Shown piece by piece: positions 22,390 to 34,208 of a stretch of 64,000 nucleotides of DNA. Numbering within the stretch: position 1 is the first letter of the stretch; each line of letters opens with the position of its first letter. A program made the translations under genes and the position numbers. Source of the stretch: Hemileia vastatrix (taxonomy: Eukaryota > Basidiomycota > Pucciniomycetes > Pucciniales > Zaghouaniaceae); assembly GCA_030280995.1 (NCBI GenBank), contig JASXTE010000005.1, forward strand, positions 33,927,501 through 33,991,500, in the 5' to 3' direction. The notes below the pieces were generated by a model, which saw only the letters and a program-made list of their open reading frames with translations, made no database searches and was not told where the DNA came from.

Positions 22390-25300
22390 CTGTCCATCAT
22401 AAAAGTGTCCACCAGAAGAATTCTCAAACTTGTGGTTGATACCTTTGGCCTGGTCCAGCCATATGGGATCAATTCTGCATATAGAAATGAGGATTTAATT
22501 TGGTCAATCATGGTACTAGAAGTAATTTGATATAGATAAAGTGTCCAACTAAATCTTGGAAAAAAATCAGTTGAAAACTTCATTTAGTTTTTCAAAAAAT
22601 CAAATTAAGTAAAATTTTATTCCTGATGATGCCCATTTTATCCAACACCTCTTCTAAACCTTGAAAGTAGGCATTTAGCTTGAATTTTGAATTTCATATA
22701 AAATCCCTATTATTCAACCTATTTTTTTATCCCTTTTTTTCTTTTAGATATCAATTAATTTTATGTAAAACAAATCATTTTCATAATTTTTTACCTGTAT
22801 TTAATAAAATTGTTAAAGGTTTAACATCACCCTGTAAGCATTTGGCACATGTTTTTTTGCTATACTTATAAAAATAATAATATACTGGTAACAAAAAATT
22901 GATCAAATGATAAAATATTAATAAAACAGAAAGATCAAATACCAGTGGATATGTTTTAAATAAATACCAGTTTCACTGAAGAAGAGCTGCACCCTGAATA
23001 CTCACCATCAAAAAAGTGTCCAGCACAAGTTCAGCCGAACTTGTGCTGGACACTTTTGGTCAGTTGCAGTCATATGAGATCAATTATTGCTATGGCAATG
23101 AAAAAAAATTTTTGGATAAAAAACTTCACTAGAAGTAGTTTTACATAGCCAAATTTTCTACCTAGATTTCATCCAAACCACAGGTGCACAGTTTTTTATC
23201 TTTGAAAAAAAGTCAATTTAGTACAATTTATCCCTGATGGCTCTCATTTGCTTCAACACCTCTACTGGCCTTTGATAGTAGGAATATTACTTGGATTTCT
23301 TTTTTCATATTTTATCCCTATAACTTAATTTTTTATTCCTAATATTGCTTTTGGATACCAATTAATAATTTTTAAAATAAACTATTTTCATATTTTTATA
23401 CATTTATTTAATAATATTATAAATGGCATAACGTTACCTGGTATGCATTTGGCACATGAGTTTTTTCTATACTTATAAAATTAATAATATAATGGCGAAC
23501 AAAAATTAATCAAATGGTATTAATGAGTGAGGAACAAATATAAAATACCAGTAGACATGTTTGTAAGAAATACTAGATGAACTGAAGAAAAATTTTACCC
23601 TAGCTACTCTCCATCATAAAAGTGTCCAGCACAAGCTCGACCGAACTTGTGCTGGAAACTTATGGTCAGGTGCAGTCAGATGGGAGCAATTCTCTCTATG
23701 GAAATGAAGATAAATTTTTGATATAAAATTACACTAGAAGTAGTTTGATATGGCAAAATTTTCATGCTGAAGTTTTGGTAAAGCTCAAGTGGATTTTGTT
23801 TTATTTTTACAAAAAAGAAAATTTAGTGCAAGTTAAGCCCTGATTGTGCTAATTTAATTCAACATCTCTTTTTTCTGTTTATGGCTGGAATTTAACTTGG
23901 ATTTTAATTTTCATCTTTGATTTCTTTTATTTTACTTTATTCCTCTCATATTGCTTTTGGATAGAAGTTTATTTTTTGTAAAATAAATCATTTTCATATT
24001 TTTTTACCTTTATTTAATAATATTATAAAAGGTGTAACATCACCCAGTATTCATTTGGCACACAATTTTTTGCTATACTGATAATATTAATAATATAATG
24101 GTGACAAAAAATTAATCAATTGATAAATATGAGTGAGGCACAAAGATTTAATAACAGTGGAAATTTTTATAAGAAATTTCAGATGATTAAAAATGACTTG
24201 CACCCTGGCTACTCTTCATGATAAAAGTGTCCAGCACAAGTTTGGCCAAACTTGTGCTGGACACTTTTGGTTGCATGCCGTCAGACGCAATCAATTCTTT
24301 TTATGGAAATGAGACTGAATTATCACTCCATCATTGCACTGAAAGTAGTTTTATATAGACAAATTGTCCCCTGGAAGTTTTTCCAAACCTAAGGTAGACA
24401 ATTTTTTCCTTTGGTAAAAAGTAAATTTGATCCATGTTAATCTATGATGGTGCTAATTTTTTCTGAAGCCTCTACTGGCTCATGATAGCAGAAATTATAC
24501 TTAATATCTTTATTTTATGTTTGATCTCTTTAATTTTAATCTTACCCTTTTATTTATCCTTTAGCTTTTAAATATCAATTTTATTTTGGTAAAACTGATA
24601 ACTTTCACATTTTTTTACATTTATTATATTATATTATTAAAGTTGTAAAATCATCCAGTGTATATTCATTACACATGTTTTTGCTATACTAAAAACATTA
24701 ATAATATAATGGTGACTAAAAAATAATCAAATAATAAATATGGATGACACAGAAAGATCAAATACCCATAGACATTTTTAAAATGAATATAAGATTAACT
24801 GAAGAAGACTTGCACCCTAGCTACTCTCCATCATAAAAGTGTCCAGCACAATTTCAGCTGAGCTTGTGCTGGACACTTTTGGTTGCATGCAGTCAGATGG
24901 GATAAATTTACTCAATGGAAGTTAATATGAATTTTTGCTCAATCATTGCACAAGAAGTAGCTTTATACTGCTATACTATCCTCCTGATTTTTTGGAAAAC
25001 CTCAGGTGGAAACTTTTATTAATTTTTAAAAAAAGAAAACATATTCCAAATCTAGAACTGGTGGTGCAAATTTGGTCTGAAAACTCAAATTATCTTTGAT
25101 GGCAGAAATTTTATTTGAATGTTTAATTTCATATTTAATCACTTTAATTTTACTTTTTTATTCCTGTTTTTTCTTTCAAATATCAATTTATTTATTGTAA
25201 AACTAATACTTTTCATATTTTTTTTACTTTTATTTAATAAGATTATGAAAGATGTAGCATCTCCCAGTATTCATTTGGCTTACAAATTTTTTCAATACTA

Positions 25301-26774
25301 ATAACATTAATATTATATTGGTGAAAATAATGAATCAAATGATAAATATGAATGACACAGAAAGATCATATACCATTGGATTTATTTATAAGGAATACCT
25401 GATGAACTGAAGAAGACCTGCACCCTAGATACTCACCATCATAAAAGTGTCCAGCATAAGTTTGGCCGAACTTGTGCTGGAAACTTTTGGTTGCATGCAG
25501 TCAGATGGGATAAATTCACTCTATGGAAATGAAAATGACATTTTGCTCAATCATTGCACAATAAGTAGTTTGATATTGCCAAAATGTCCTCCTAATGATT
25601 TTTCAAAACTCATCAGGACACTTTCTTTGGTTTAACAAAAAATAAAATATAGTGCAAGTTTAACCCTGGTGGTGCACATTTGTTCTAACACCTCTACTTG
25701 TTACTGATAGTGGGAATTTTCCTTAGATTTTTTTTCTTATTTTATCTCTTTTATTTTACTTTTTTATTGCTCATATTGCTTTGGATATCAATTTTTAATT
25801 TTTAAAATAAATAATTTTCATACTCTTATACCTTTATTTAATAATATATGATTAAAGGTGGAACACCACCTGGTATGCGTTTTTCACACAAGTTATTACT
25901 ATAGTAATAACGTTAACAATATAATGATGACAAAAAATTAATCAAATGGTAAATTTAAATGAAACAGAAAGATCAAATTCCAGTGGAAATGTTCATAAGA
26001 AATCCCTTTTGAGTTTAAGAAAATTTGCTGTATGCCTACTCTCAATTATAAAAGTGTCCAGCACAAGTTCGGCCAAACTTGTGCTGCACACTTTTGGTTG
26101 CATGAATTCATATGATATAAATTCTCTCTATGGCAATAAAAATGATATTTCACTCAATTATTGAAGTAAAGAATGTTTAATATTGTAAAATTGTCCCCTG
26201 GAAGTCTCTCCAAACCTCAGTTCAAAATTTTTTAGCTATACATAAAAGTAAGTTTAGACCAAGTCTTGACCTAGGGGTCCCCAACTGTCCCAACACCACT
26301 TCTGGCTCTAGATATTAAAAATTTTACTTGTATTTTTTATTTCGTATTTGATCCCATTTATTTTCATTTTACTTTTCTATTACTCTTTTTAATTTTAAAT
26401 ATCAATTTATTTTTTTAAAAACTAAACATATTCATATTTTTTTAACTTTATATAATAAGAGTATTAAAGTTGTAACATCACCAATTTTACATTTGGCATG
26501 CAGGTTTTTGCTATACTAGAAACATTAATAATATATATGGTGACAAAAAGTTAATTATAAGATAAATATGAGTGATAAAAAAAAGTTAAAAACACAAAAG
26601 AAATGTGAAAAACAAAAAACTGATGTACTGAGAAACACTTCCACCCTAGCTACTCTCCATCATAAAAGTGTCCAGCACAAGTTTGGCCGAACTTGTTCTG
26701 GACACTTTTGTTCAGGTGCAGTCAGATGGGATCAATTCTCTCTGTGGAAATTAAATTAAAAAAAATGCTAAATA

Positions 26775-27024
26775 CACCACACAATATGGGGGGCAGACTT
26801 GCTAGCGAGTCCGCAACCTTGGACCCAAACTCACCACAGATTGAACACACATTGAGCTATTGATAAAGGAACCATACAATCAGGGATGAACACCACTCAG
26901 CAGAACAGTTATAGGTGGGTGTTCAAGTAGAGTTCAGTATGAGTTCAGTATGAGTTCAGTCTTAGTTCCATCTGAGTTCAGGTTGATGACTTGCTAGCAA
27001 GTCCACCCCCTATATTGCGTAGTG
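26775..27024 (-). mobile_element. Miniature CACTA-like element 1, inside the tandem array
   Basis: 250 bp, target duplication ATA (26772-26774, 27025-27027). Ends CACCACACAATATGGGGGG and its inverse CCCCCTATATTGCGTAGTG, with the TGCTAGCR palindrome next to each. GAGTTCAGT-type direct repeats cluster before the right end, so it is inverted relative to copies 4-6. Confidence 0.92.
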
Positions 27025-28744
27025 ATAATTACATTAGAAGTAGTTTGGTATGGCTGAATTATCCACCTTGAGTTTTTCCAAACATCAGGTGAAAAATTTT
27101 TTATCTTTAAAAAAAATTTAAATTTATCAAATTTAGCCCTGATGGAACCCATTTGTTTCAACACCTCTACTGGCTCTTGAAGGCAGGAATTTTTCTTGAA
27201 TTTTTCTTTTTCATATTTGATCTCTTTTACTTTACTTTTTTATCACTCATGTTACATTTGGATATTAATTTCTAATTTTGGAAAAGAAATCATTTTTATA
27301 TTTTTTTAACATTTTTTAATAATATTATAAAAGGTGTAATATAACATGGCATGCATTTGGCGCACAAGTATTTTCTATACTAATAAAATTAATAATATTC
27401 TAATGACAAAAAATTAATCAGATAATAAAATATGAATAACACAGAAAGATCAAATACCATTTGACAAGTTTTAAAAAAATAACAGTTGCACTGAAGAAGA
27501 CCTGCACCCTAGCTACTCTCCATCATAAAAGTGTCCAGCACAAGTTTGGCCGAACTTGTGCTGGACAATTTTGGTCAGGTGCAGTCAGATGGGATCAATT
27601 CTCTCTATGGCAATGAAAAAAATCATTTGATAAGAAACTTCACTAGATGTAGTTTGATATAGCTGAATTATCCACCTAGAGCTCATCCAAACCACAGGTA
27701 CACAATTTTTTATCTTTAAAAAACAATCAATTTAGTACAATTTATCCCTGATGGCTCTCATTTACTTCAAAATCTCTACTGGCCTTTGATAATAGCAATA
27801 ATACTTGGAGTTCGTTTTTCATATTTGATCCCTTTAACTTAATTTTTTATTCCTCATATTTATTTTGGATATCAATTAATAATTTTTAAAATAAATTATT
27901 TTAATATTTTTATAAATTTTTTTAATAATATTATAAAAGGTGTAACATCACTCAGTATGCATTTGGCACACAATTTTTTGCTATACTTATATAATTAATA
28001 ATATAATTAAGAGAAAAAGTTAATCAAACAATATGTATGAGTGAGGCACAAAGATAAAATACCAGTAGACATGTTTGTAAGAAATACCAGATGAACTGAA
28101 GAAAAATTCTACCCCAGCCACTCTCCATCATAGAAGTGTCCAGCACAAGTTTGGCCAAACTTGTGCTTGACACTTTTGGTCATGTGCAGTCAGATGTGAT
28201 CAATTCTCTGTATGGCAACAAAAAAATTTTTTTATCAAATTTCACTAGAAGTAGTTTGGTTTAGCTGAATCATCCACCTGCTGTTCTGCCCAATATCAGG
28301 TGTATAATTTTTTATCTTTAAAGAAAAGGTCACTTATTACAATTAAGCCCTGATGGCTCCCATTTTTTTCAACACTTCTACTGGCTCTTGAGAGCAAGAA
28401 TTTTACTAGTATTTTGTTTTTCATAATTGATCTCTTTGAGATTAATTTTACCTTTTTATCCCTCATATTGCTTTTGTATATCAATTTATTTTTTGTAAAA
28501 AAAATCATTTTCATATTTTTTTACCTTTATTTAATAATATTATAAAAGTTGTAACATCACCTGGTATGCGTTGGGCACATGAGTTTTTGCTATACTTATA
28601 ATATTAATAATATAATGGTGACAATAAATTAATCAAATGATATATATGATTGAGGCACAAATATCAAGTACCAATGGACATGTTTATAAGAAATACCAGA
28701 TTAACTGAAGAAAAATTCTACCCTAGCTACTCTCCGTCATAAAT

Positions 28745-28782
28745 GTGTCCAGCACAAGTTCGGCCGAACTTGTGCTGGACAC
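28745..28782. repeat. Perfect 38-bp palindrome in unit 11 of the array
   Basis: GTGTCCAGCACAAGTTCGG is followed directly by its exact reverse complement CCGAACTTGTGCTGGACAC, with no loop. It is the best preserved of the unit palindromes. Confidence 0.95.
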
Positions 28783-29860
28783 TTTTGGTCACATGCAGTC
28801 TGGTGTGATCAATTCTCTCTCAATCATTGAACTAGAAGCTGTTTGATATGGCTAAATGGTTCTGCTGAAGTTTTTTTAAACCTCAGATTGGCACTTTTTT
28901 GTTTTTCAAAAAAGCAATTATAGTCCAATTTTAGCCTCACTGGTGGACATTCGCCCCAACATGTCTACTTGCTCTTGATGGCAGTAATTTTATTTTAATT
29001 TTCTATTTCATATTTGATTCCTTTAATTTTACCTTTTTATCCTTCATATTGCTTTTGTATATCAATTTATTTTTTGTAAAACAAATCATTTCCATATTTT
29101 TTTACCTTTATTTAATAATATTACAAAAGGTGTAACATCACCCGGTATGCGTTGGGCACACGAGTTTTTTCTATACTTATAATATTAAAACATAATGGTG
29201 ACAAAAAATCAATCAAATGATAAATATGAGTGAGGCACAAAGATCAAATACCAGTGCACATGTTTATAAGAAATACCAGAAGAACTGAAGAAAAATTCCA
29301 CCCTAGCTAACCTCCATCATAAATGTGTCCAGCAGAAGTTCGGCCAAAATTGTGCTGGACACTTTTGGTCACATGCAGTCTGATGTGATCAAATCTCTCT
29401 ATTGCAATGAAAATGAATTTTTCTTCAATAATTGCACTAGAAGTTGTTTGATATGGCAAAATTGTCATCATGAAGTTTTGGTAAAGCTCCAGTGGATTTT
29501 TTTTTATTTTTACAAAAAAGAAATTATAGTCCAAGTTTAGTGCCACTGGTGGGTGTTCACCCCATCATGTCTACTTGCTCTTGATGGGAGGAATTTCACT
29601 TTAATTTTTTATTTCATATTTGATTCCTTTAATTTTACCTTTTTATCCCTCATATTGCTTTTGTATATCAATTTATTTTTTGTAAAACAAATCATTTTCA
29701 TATTTTTTTACCTTTATTTAATAATATTATAAAAGGTGTAACATCACCCGGTATGCATTTGGCACATGAGTTTTTGCTATACTTATAATATTAATAACAT
29801 AATGGTGACAAAAATCAATCAAATGATAAATATGAATGAGGCACAAAGGTCAAATACCAA

Positions 29861-31091
29861 TTAATCAATAGTTCTTTTTAAAATTATAAATTTTTTGATT
29901 AAATAAAATGGTAATAATGAATTATATTTTTCATCCACAATTCCACTCTAATGATTCCCACTGCACAAAAAGGGTTCACTTGGTCCTTTCTTTACTGCTT
30001 GTGCATATATTTTATTGCCCACAGTACTACAATTTTTTGTAGTGATTATCCCACATCTGATTCAGGAATATTTTTAAATAATATAAGTTTTTTTTACAAA
30101 AGACCTTATCATATCCAATATCCCACAAAAAATACAACCTGTTTTTGTATTAAAGCCCGTTAATTATTAAGAAATTGTTAAAATAATTAGATTAGACCCT
30201 GGTACAGCTAGATCCATACCAACCAACCTAAAGTCTTTTCAATATTGAAAACAATTAAATAAAATTATGATATCATACTAAATTATGGGCACCAACCATA
30301 ATTCAGCACTTCTCATTTGCTCTGCTACAAAATGAGTGCATGTAGCATTTTTCTAACGTTGGACTGTTTTTCTTCCTTCACTCACACCTTTAGTCCAGAA
30401 TGAAAATTTAGTATGAGTTTTGGTCAAAATGGTTTGCCAGTGTTATCTGTATGCAATATGAATTCATATTGCATATTTCTATTTATGCATAAAATATACT
30501 TGTTAAGCATCATTTTTTTGCATTTTTCAATCATTATGCATATTTATGCATATTCATATGCATATTCATTATACATATTTATATGCCTATTAATATATTT
30601 TATTCATATACATATATGCACCTTTTTTTGCATATTCAATATGCATATTTTTAATTCACATTCAATATGCATATTTTTATGCATATTTTTATGCATATTC
30701 AATATGAATATTTTTTATGCATATTTATTCTTCATAGTCATTATGCATACACTTTGGATAGGCATTTCACATCAATTTTTAGCATGCAATAAGTATCTAC
30801 CATGCAAATTCAAATGCATATGCATCTATATCATACACGCAACATATATTCAAGTTTAATATTTGAATATTAAGGTATGCTAAGTGATGTGGTTCAACCT
30901 TTTACCAAACCTGAGATTAACTGATGTTCAATGTGGTTCTTAAGCTCTGCTCAAGGAGGGATTGTACTGGATTCAATCTGTGACAGTTTATTTTTTCAAT
31001 GTTTTTTCATCAGATTTAAAAACATCTTTCTGACAGTTTCAGGATGGTTTCCCAACAGTTTCCTGACAAATTCCTGATAGTTTCAAAAAGA
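29861..31091. other. Right, non-array part of the giant element
   Basis: No gene I can support. 30520-30850 is a degenerate array of ATGCATATT-like words that yields a meaningless Ile/Phe/Tyr/His-rich frame. Near the right end (31015-31085) short repeats of the type CAGTTTCCTGACA occur, resembling subterminal repeats of CACTA elements. Confidence 0.6.
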
Positions 31092-31130
31092 GGGAACTGC
31101 TAGCAGTTCACCCCCAGATTTCCCGTGGTG
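31092..31130 (-). repeat. Right terminal inverted repeat of the giant element
   Basis: GGGAACTGCTAGCAGTTCAC, then CCCCAGATTTCCCGTGGTG: the reverse complement of the left end with few differences, followed by the ACA duplication. Confidence 0.88.
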
Positions 31131-31133
31131 ACA

Positions 31134-31724
31134 GTGCAATAGTCAATGTAATAGACCACTAAAAGGTTTATTAAATATCTGTGGGTTATTAAAAGGGGTA
31201 GTGATCATGGACGGGATAGTTAGTGGAGGATTATAGGGTTAACAGATGTTAGTGAGGAGGGTCCTGGTGTAACGGGTGTAATTTTGGTGGTCTGTGGTGT
31301 GCGGAATGATGGATGGGTATGAGGTCAATGCAAGTAGGAGTAAAAGATATAAAAGGGGTTGGATTTTGGTTGGACATTCTTTAGAATTAAATTATAAAAC
31401 ATATATATAGTGAATAGTGGTAAAGCTTCAGGTTAAATCATTATTATTGTATCTTTCCTTATTTTCTCAGTAATCATTTCTAAATTCTAAAACTTTGATT
31501 ATTGAGTTTCCAACCCTTTGTGAGATCTTAAGAATATTAATATTACCTTTAATGTATATTAAAATTCTTATCGAACATATCTCCAAGCAGTAGTTCATCC
31601 TTTGAGTCATCTTCAAATTACTTCCTCAAACATTTCCTCTGTGCTTTGAAGAAGTTTCTAAACTACTCTCCTCATCTCACTTTCAGGAACACCCTCAACC
31701 TTGTGCGTAGGTTGTCCGGTGACA
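31134..31724 (+). repeat. 3' LTR of element C, right part
   Basis: Resumes at GTGCAATAGTCAATGTAATA exactly where the left part stops and ends GGTGACA before the target duplication TACCC. Confidence 0.92.
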
Positions 31725-32747
31725 TACCCACAAGGATATTTCCTCTAAGGAATTAGCTTTCTTATGGTGGTCTCATATGCTTAATACTGCTGGTTTTCCT
31801 AAAGCCATAATCTCTGACAGAGATTCTAAATTTACTTCTGAATTTTGGATGTCTCTGATGGATGTTTGTGGTTGTGATCTGAAACTATCTACTGCCCCTT
31901 ACCCACAAACTTATAGATAAGCTGAAAGAATGATTCAGACTCTAGAGGACATGATAAGAAGGTACTGTGACTTTGGCCTTGAGTATAAAGACAATGACAG
32001 ATTCACTCATGATTGGGTTACCTTACTGCCTGGGCTGGAATTTGCATATAATAGCACTTTTCATTCTTTTACTCAATGAAATCCTTTTGAGCTCTGGCTT
32101 GGATATTTTCCAAATACTCCTTCCCAAATTCTCAATAATAAAATACCTAAATTGGATTTACATCCTGCTGTAAAATCTTTTCTTAAAATGCAACAACTTT
32201 GCAGAAGTCATGCTCAAAATTTTTTTGAAAAATCATTTGAATATGAGAAGAAAAAATGAATTAAATCCCATAAAGAACAGACTTTTAAAAAGGTTGATGA
32301 GGTGTTAATTTTTACAGTCCACTTCAATTTACAAGTTAATAACAAATTGAACAACCCATTTTTTGGTCCATTTGTTGTAAGAAGAATGGTTGGTGATAAT
32401 GCAGTTTAATTTATTTTTTATTCTCCATATGACAGAAAACATCCTGTTTTTCCAATATCTCTTTTGAAACCTTACACATCCAATAGTGATTTATTTCCTA
32501 AAAGGAGGGGAAGACCAAAAAAGACCCCTAATGAAATCACTGAGACAGAAGAAATTGATAAGATTCTAAATGATAGAATAGTTACTGCTGAAAAAGGTAC
32601 AGAATACTTTTTGAGATTCAAGAATAAATCTTCTGAATATGATTCTTGGATACCTGGGAAGTAGATATCTAATTTTCCTACTCTGCTAAAGAAGTATAAA
32701 AAGAAAAAATCATAGCATTTTTTTATTGTTTTTTTAGAGTGAGGGAG
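31725..32747 (+). pseudogene. Element B integrase C-terminal part, GPF module, AT-hook and chromodomain
   Basis: Continues the integrase cut at 13279: THKDISSKELAFLWW, then the second catalytic aspartate in IISDRDSKFTSEFW (about 31816). A TAA stands directly before AERMIQTLED (glutamate at 31924), where gypsy integrases usually have Gln. Further stops follow at the NPFELW block and later. A GPF/Y module reads FFGPFVVRRMVGDNA. The terminal open part (32464-32664) has an AT-hook-like KRRGRPKKTP and a chromodomain, EIDKILNDRIVTAEKGTEYF then SSEYDSWIPGK. A purine-rich AGAGTGAGGGAG (32736-32747) abuts the 3' LTR and is the likely polypurine primer. The AT-hook may help DNA contact; this is inference. 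Confidence 0.9.
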
Positions 32748-33549
32748 TGTCAGCCAGACTGCTAGACTTAGCCAGTAAAATAATTAATTATTTACTAGAT
32801 GAAGCCACGCCTTATCATTTTTAATTATTTAATTATAAATTAGTGACATTAAAATTACCTATAATAAATTAACTAATTGCAGAATGGTAAAATTAAATTT
32901 ATAATTAAAAATAAATATTAAAATTTCCCTTATATTTTTATTCTCTAACACTGTGCTCATTGACAATTTGGAAGAAATAAAAATTTATATTAAAAAATAG
33001 ATTTTAAATTAAAATAAAATTTTAATATTCAAATAGAAATAAATATATACCAAAAATTCAAATTTCTTATTTATAATTGACTTCTACAGTAAATATTAAA
33101 TAAATTAATGTATTTCTGACATACTCTGTAAATACATCCTTTTGACGCCTTCTTTTTAGAACAACTTTATTTTTTGAAAATACTCCTTCTGGAATATTCT
33201 TTTTCTCTCTCTCTCATACAACTGTTTTTAGAATTTCATTGCTGTGCTATTTCCCTCCATTGCCTATATAAGGCCTCTCTTTTGCTTGTTTTTTATTTAT
33301 TCCATTACTTACTTATTTATTATAACTATTTACAATCTTTTTATTACTATCTATTATTGCTTTAGTATTTAAATTCACATAATTCTAATCCATTAATTAT
33401 AATAATATTTCAACTTCTTATCTCTTTACATTGAGTAAATAATCTATAAGATAAGGAAATATGTACCCCAGTTTGAATCCCATAAATCCCGTTGTTACCA
33501 CCATTGGACCTCCTTGAAAAACTTTCTAGACTTGAAAGACCCCTTGACA
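32748..33549 (+). repeat. 3' LTR of element B
   Basis: 802 bp, TGTCAGCCAG...CCCTTGACA, the same length as the 5' LTR, followed by CACCC (33550-33554). Confidence 0.95.
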
Positions 33550-33949
33550 CACCCCCAAATACACACTCCAAGGGGCTACCCAGCTTTGGTCTACCACACT
33601 GCCTCTTTAAAATGCATAACCCCCATAACGCTCCTCCTCCCCACCCCTCATGAAAATCCTAACATATCTTTAATTATTATTATGAATAATTATAGCATTC
33701 TTCCTGGCACATATGCATATGAGATCCATCTATACCTCAGTCACTTATAATAAAATGGTGAGAACAAATTCATTAAACTTTTATTTGAAAAGAAAAATAT
33801 TATCCTATACATATGTAGAGATTATTACATCTTAATTTTATTCACTTAGCCCATCAGTATGAATACTATTTAGAAAAACCAAAGACTTGTAGAGAAATGA
33901 TTCTCAAAATTTCTTCACATTTATAATTTATTAAATTTTTAACAAGAAA
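33550..33949. other. Non-coding flank of element B
   Basis: Cytosine-rich just after the LTR (CACCCCCAAATACACACTCC), then AT-rich. I see no gene. This is the other side of the original insertion site that ends at 6592. Confidence 0.5.
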
Positions 33950-34208
33950 GACTGTGATATTTGGGGGGGACTTGCTAGCAAGTCCACAACCTTGGACCCA
34001 AATTCACCACAGAATGAACACACATTGAGCTATTGAAAGAGGAACCATAAAATCAGGGATGAATGCCACTCAGAATAACAGTATTATGTGTGTGTTTAAG
34101 TAGTGTTCAGTATGAGTTCAGTATAAGTTCAGTCTGAGTTCCATATGAGTTCAGTCTCAGTTCAGGTTGGGGAATTGCTAGAAAGTCCACCCCCTAAATT
34201 GCATAGTT
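33950..34208 (-). mobile_element. Miniature CACTA-like element 2 (decayed ends)
   Basis: About 259 bp. The left end is degenerate (GACTGTGATATTTGGGGGG), then ACTTGCTAGCAAGTCC. The right end is AAAGTCCACCCCCTAAATTG. Six or so GAGTTCAGT-type repeats lie before the right end, the same orientation as copy 1. No target duplication is recognisable, so it is an older copy. Confidence 0.8.

Larger units (their letters stand above)
22390..29860 (+). repeat. Tandem array of 12 units of ~607 bp with palindromes
   Basis: Each unit contains a palindrome with arms AGTGTCCAGCACAAGTT and AACTTGTGCTGGACACTT, found at about 22392 (degenerate), 23012, 23617, 24222, 24834, 25442, 26049, 26662, 27526, 28131, 28740 and 29320. 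Spacing is 605-620 bp, except 864 bp where a 250-bp miniature element is inserted (864 minus 253 gives 611) and 580 bp for the last step. Shared parts follow in fixed order: TGCAGTCAGATGGGATCAA, ACTAGAAGTAGTTTGATAT, a second weaker inverted repeat around AATTGTCC, TATAAAAGGTGTAACATCAC, GGTGACAAAAAATTAATCAA and CCCTAGCTACTCTCCATCAT. No open reading frame is conserved between units. Confidence 0.92.
21122..31130. mobile_element. Giant (10,009-bp) CACTA-like DNA element without transposase gene
   Basis: Lies inside the 3' LTR of element C. The 217 bp before it and the 591 bp after it add up to the length of the intact LTR. It is flanked by 3-bp target duplications ACA (21119-21121 and 31131-31133). 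Its ends are inverted repeats of about 38 bp starting CACCAYGGGAAATCTRGG, each enclosing the palindrome TGCTAGCA. Ends beginning CACYA and 3-bp duplications fit the CACTA (EnSpm/CMC) superfamily. Inside there is no transposase; most of it is a tandem array of about 607-bp units (22390-29860). It must have been moved by a transposase in trans. PIF/Harbinger also makes 3-bp duplications, so the superfamily is a likely, not certain, call. Confidence 0.88.
13280..31724 (+). mobile_element. Gypsy element C (chromovirus), inserted in the B integrase
   Basis: Bounded by LTRs beginning TGTC and ending GGTGACA, with 5-bp target duplications TACCC at 13275-13279 and 31725-31729. The 3' LTR (20905-21121 plus 31134-31724) is itself split by the giant CACTA-like element. 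Without that insert C is about 8.4 kb. Order: LTR, gag, protease, RT, RNase H, integrase, chromodomain, AT-rich spacer, antisense accessory gene, LTR. It is collinear with element D (58512 onward) at the nucleotide level but has many more frameshifts and stops. The LTR start is supported by comparison with D (TGTCAGACGCCACGTG) and by the perfect target duplication. Confidence 0.94.
6593..33549 (+). mobile_element. Gypsy element B (chromovirus), host of the nested insertions
   Basis: Two LTRs of exactly 802 bp (6593-7394 and 32748-33549), both beginning TGTCAGCCAG and ending CCCCTTGACA, are flanked by identical 5-bp target duplications CACCC at 6588-6592 and 33550-33554. Between them lie gag, protease, RT, RNase H, integrase and a chromodomain in the standard Ty3/gypsy order. 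Element C (13280-31724) interrupts the integrase. Without C the element is about 8.5 kb. Gag and pol appear to have been one continuous frame, now broken by frameshifts in A-runs and by stops. The LTRs differ at about five of the first 58 positions, so it is not a recent insertion. Confidence 0.95.

Noticed and set aside
26775..27024. Harbinger origin of the miniature elements
   Set aside because: Both families make 3-bp duplications, but the ends begin CACYA and not with the G-rich start usual for Harbinger, and a Harbinger transposase with these ends is not seen. Kept as an alternative, not the main call.
22390..29860. CRISPR-like array
   Set aside because: The period is about 607 bp, far too long, the repeated part is the whole unit, there are no unique spacers, and the genome is eukaryotic.
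22390..29860. Palindromes as transcription terminators or miRNA precursors
   Set aside because: No T-run follows consistently on either strand, and the surroundings are a tandem repeat in a DNA transposon. Small-RNA production is possible but not visible from sequence.
30413..30859. 148-codon open frame, hydrophobic and rich in Ile, Phe, Tyr and His
   Set aside because: It is a translation of degenerate ATGCATATT-like repeats inside the giant element. Composition is fully explained by the repeat and no domain is visible.
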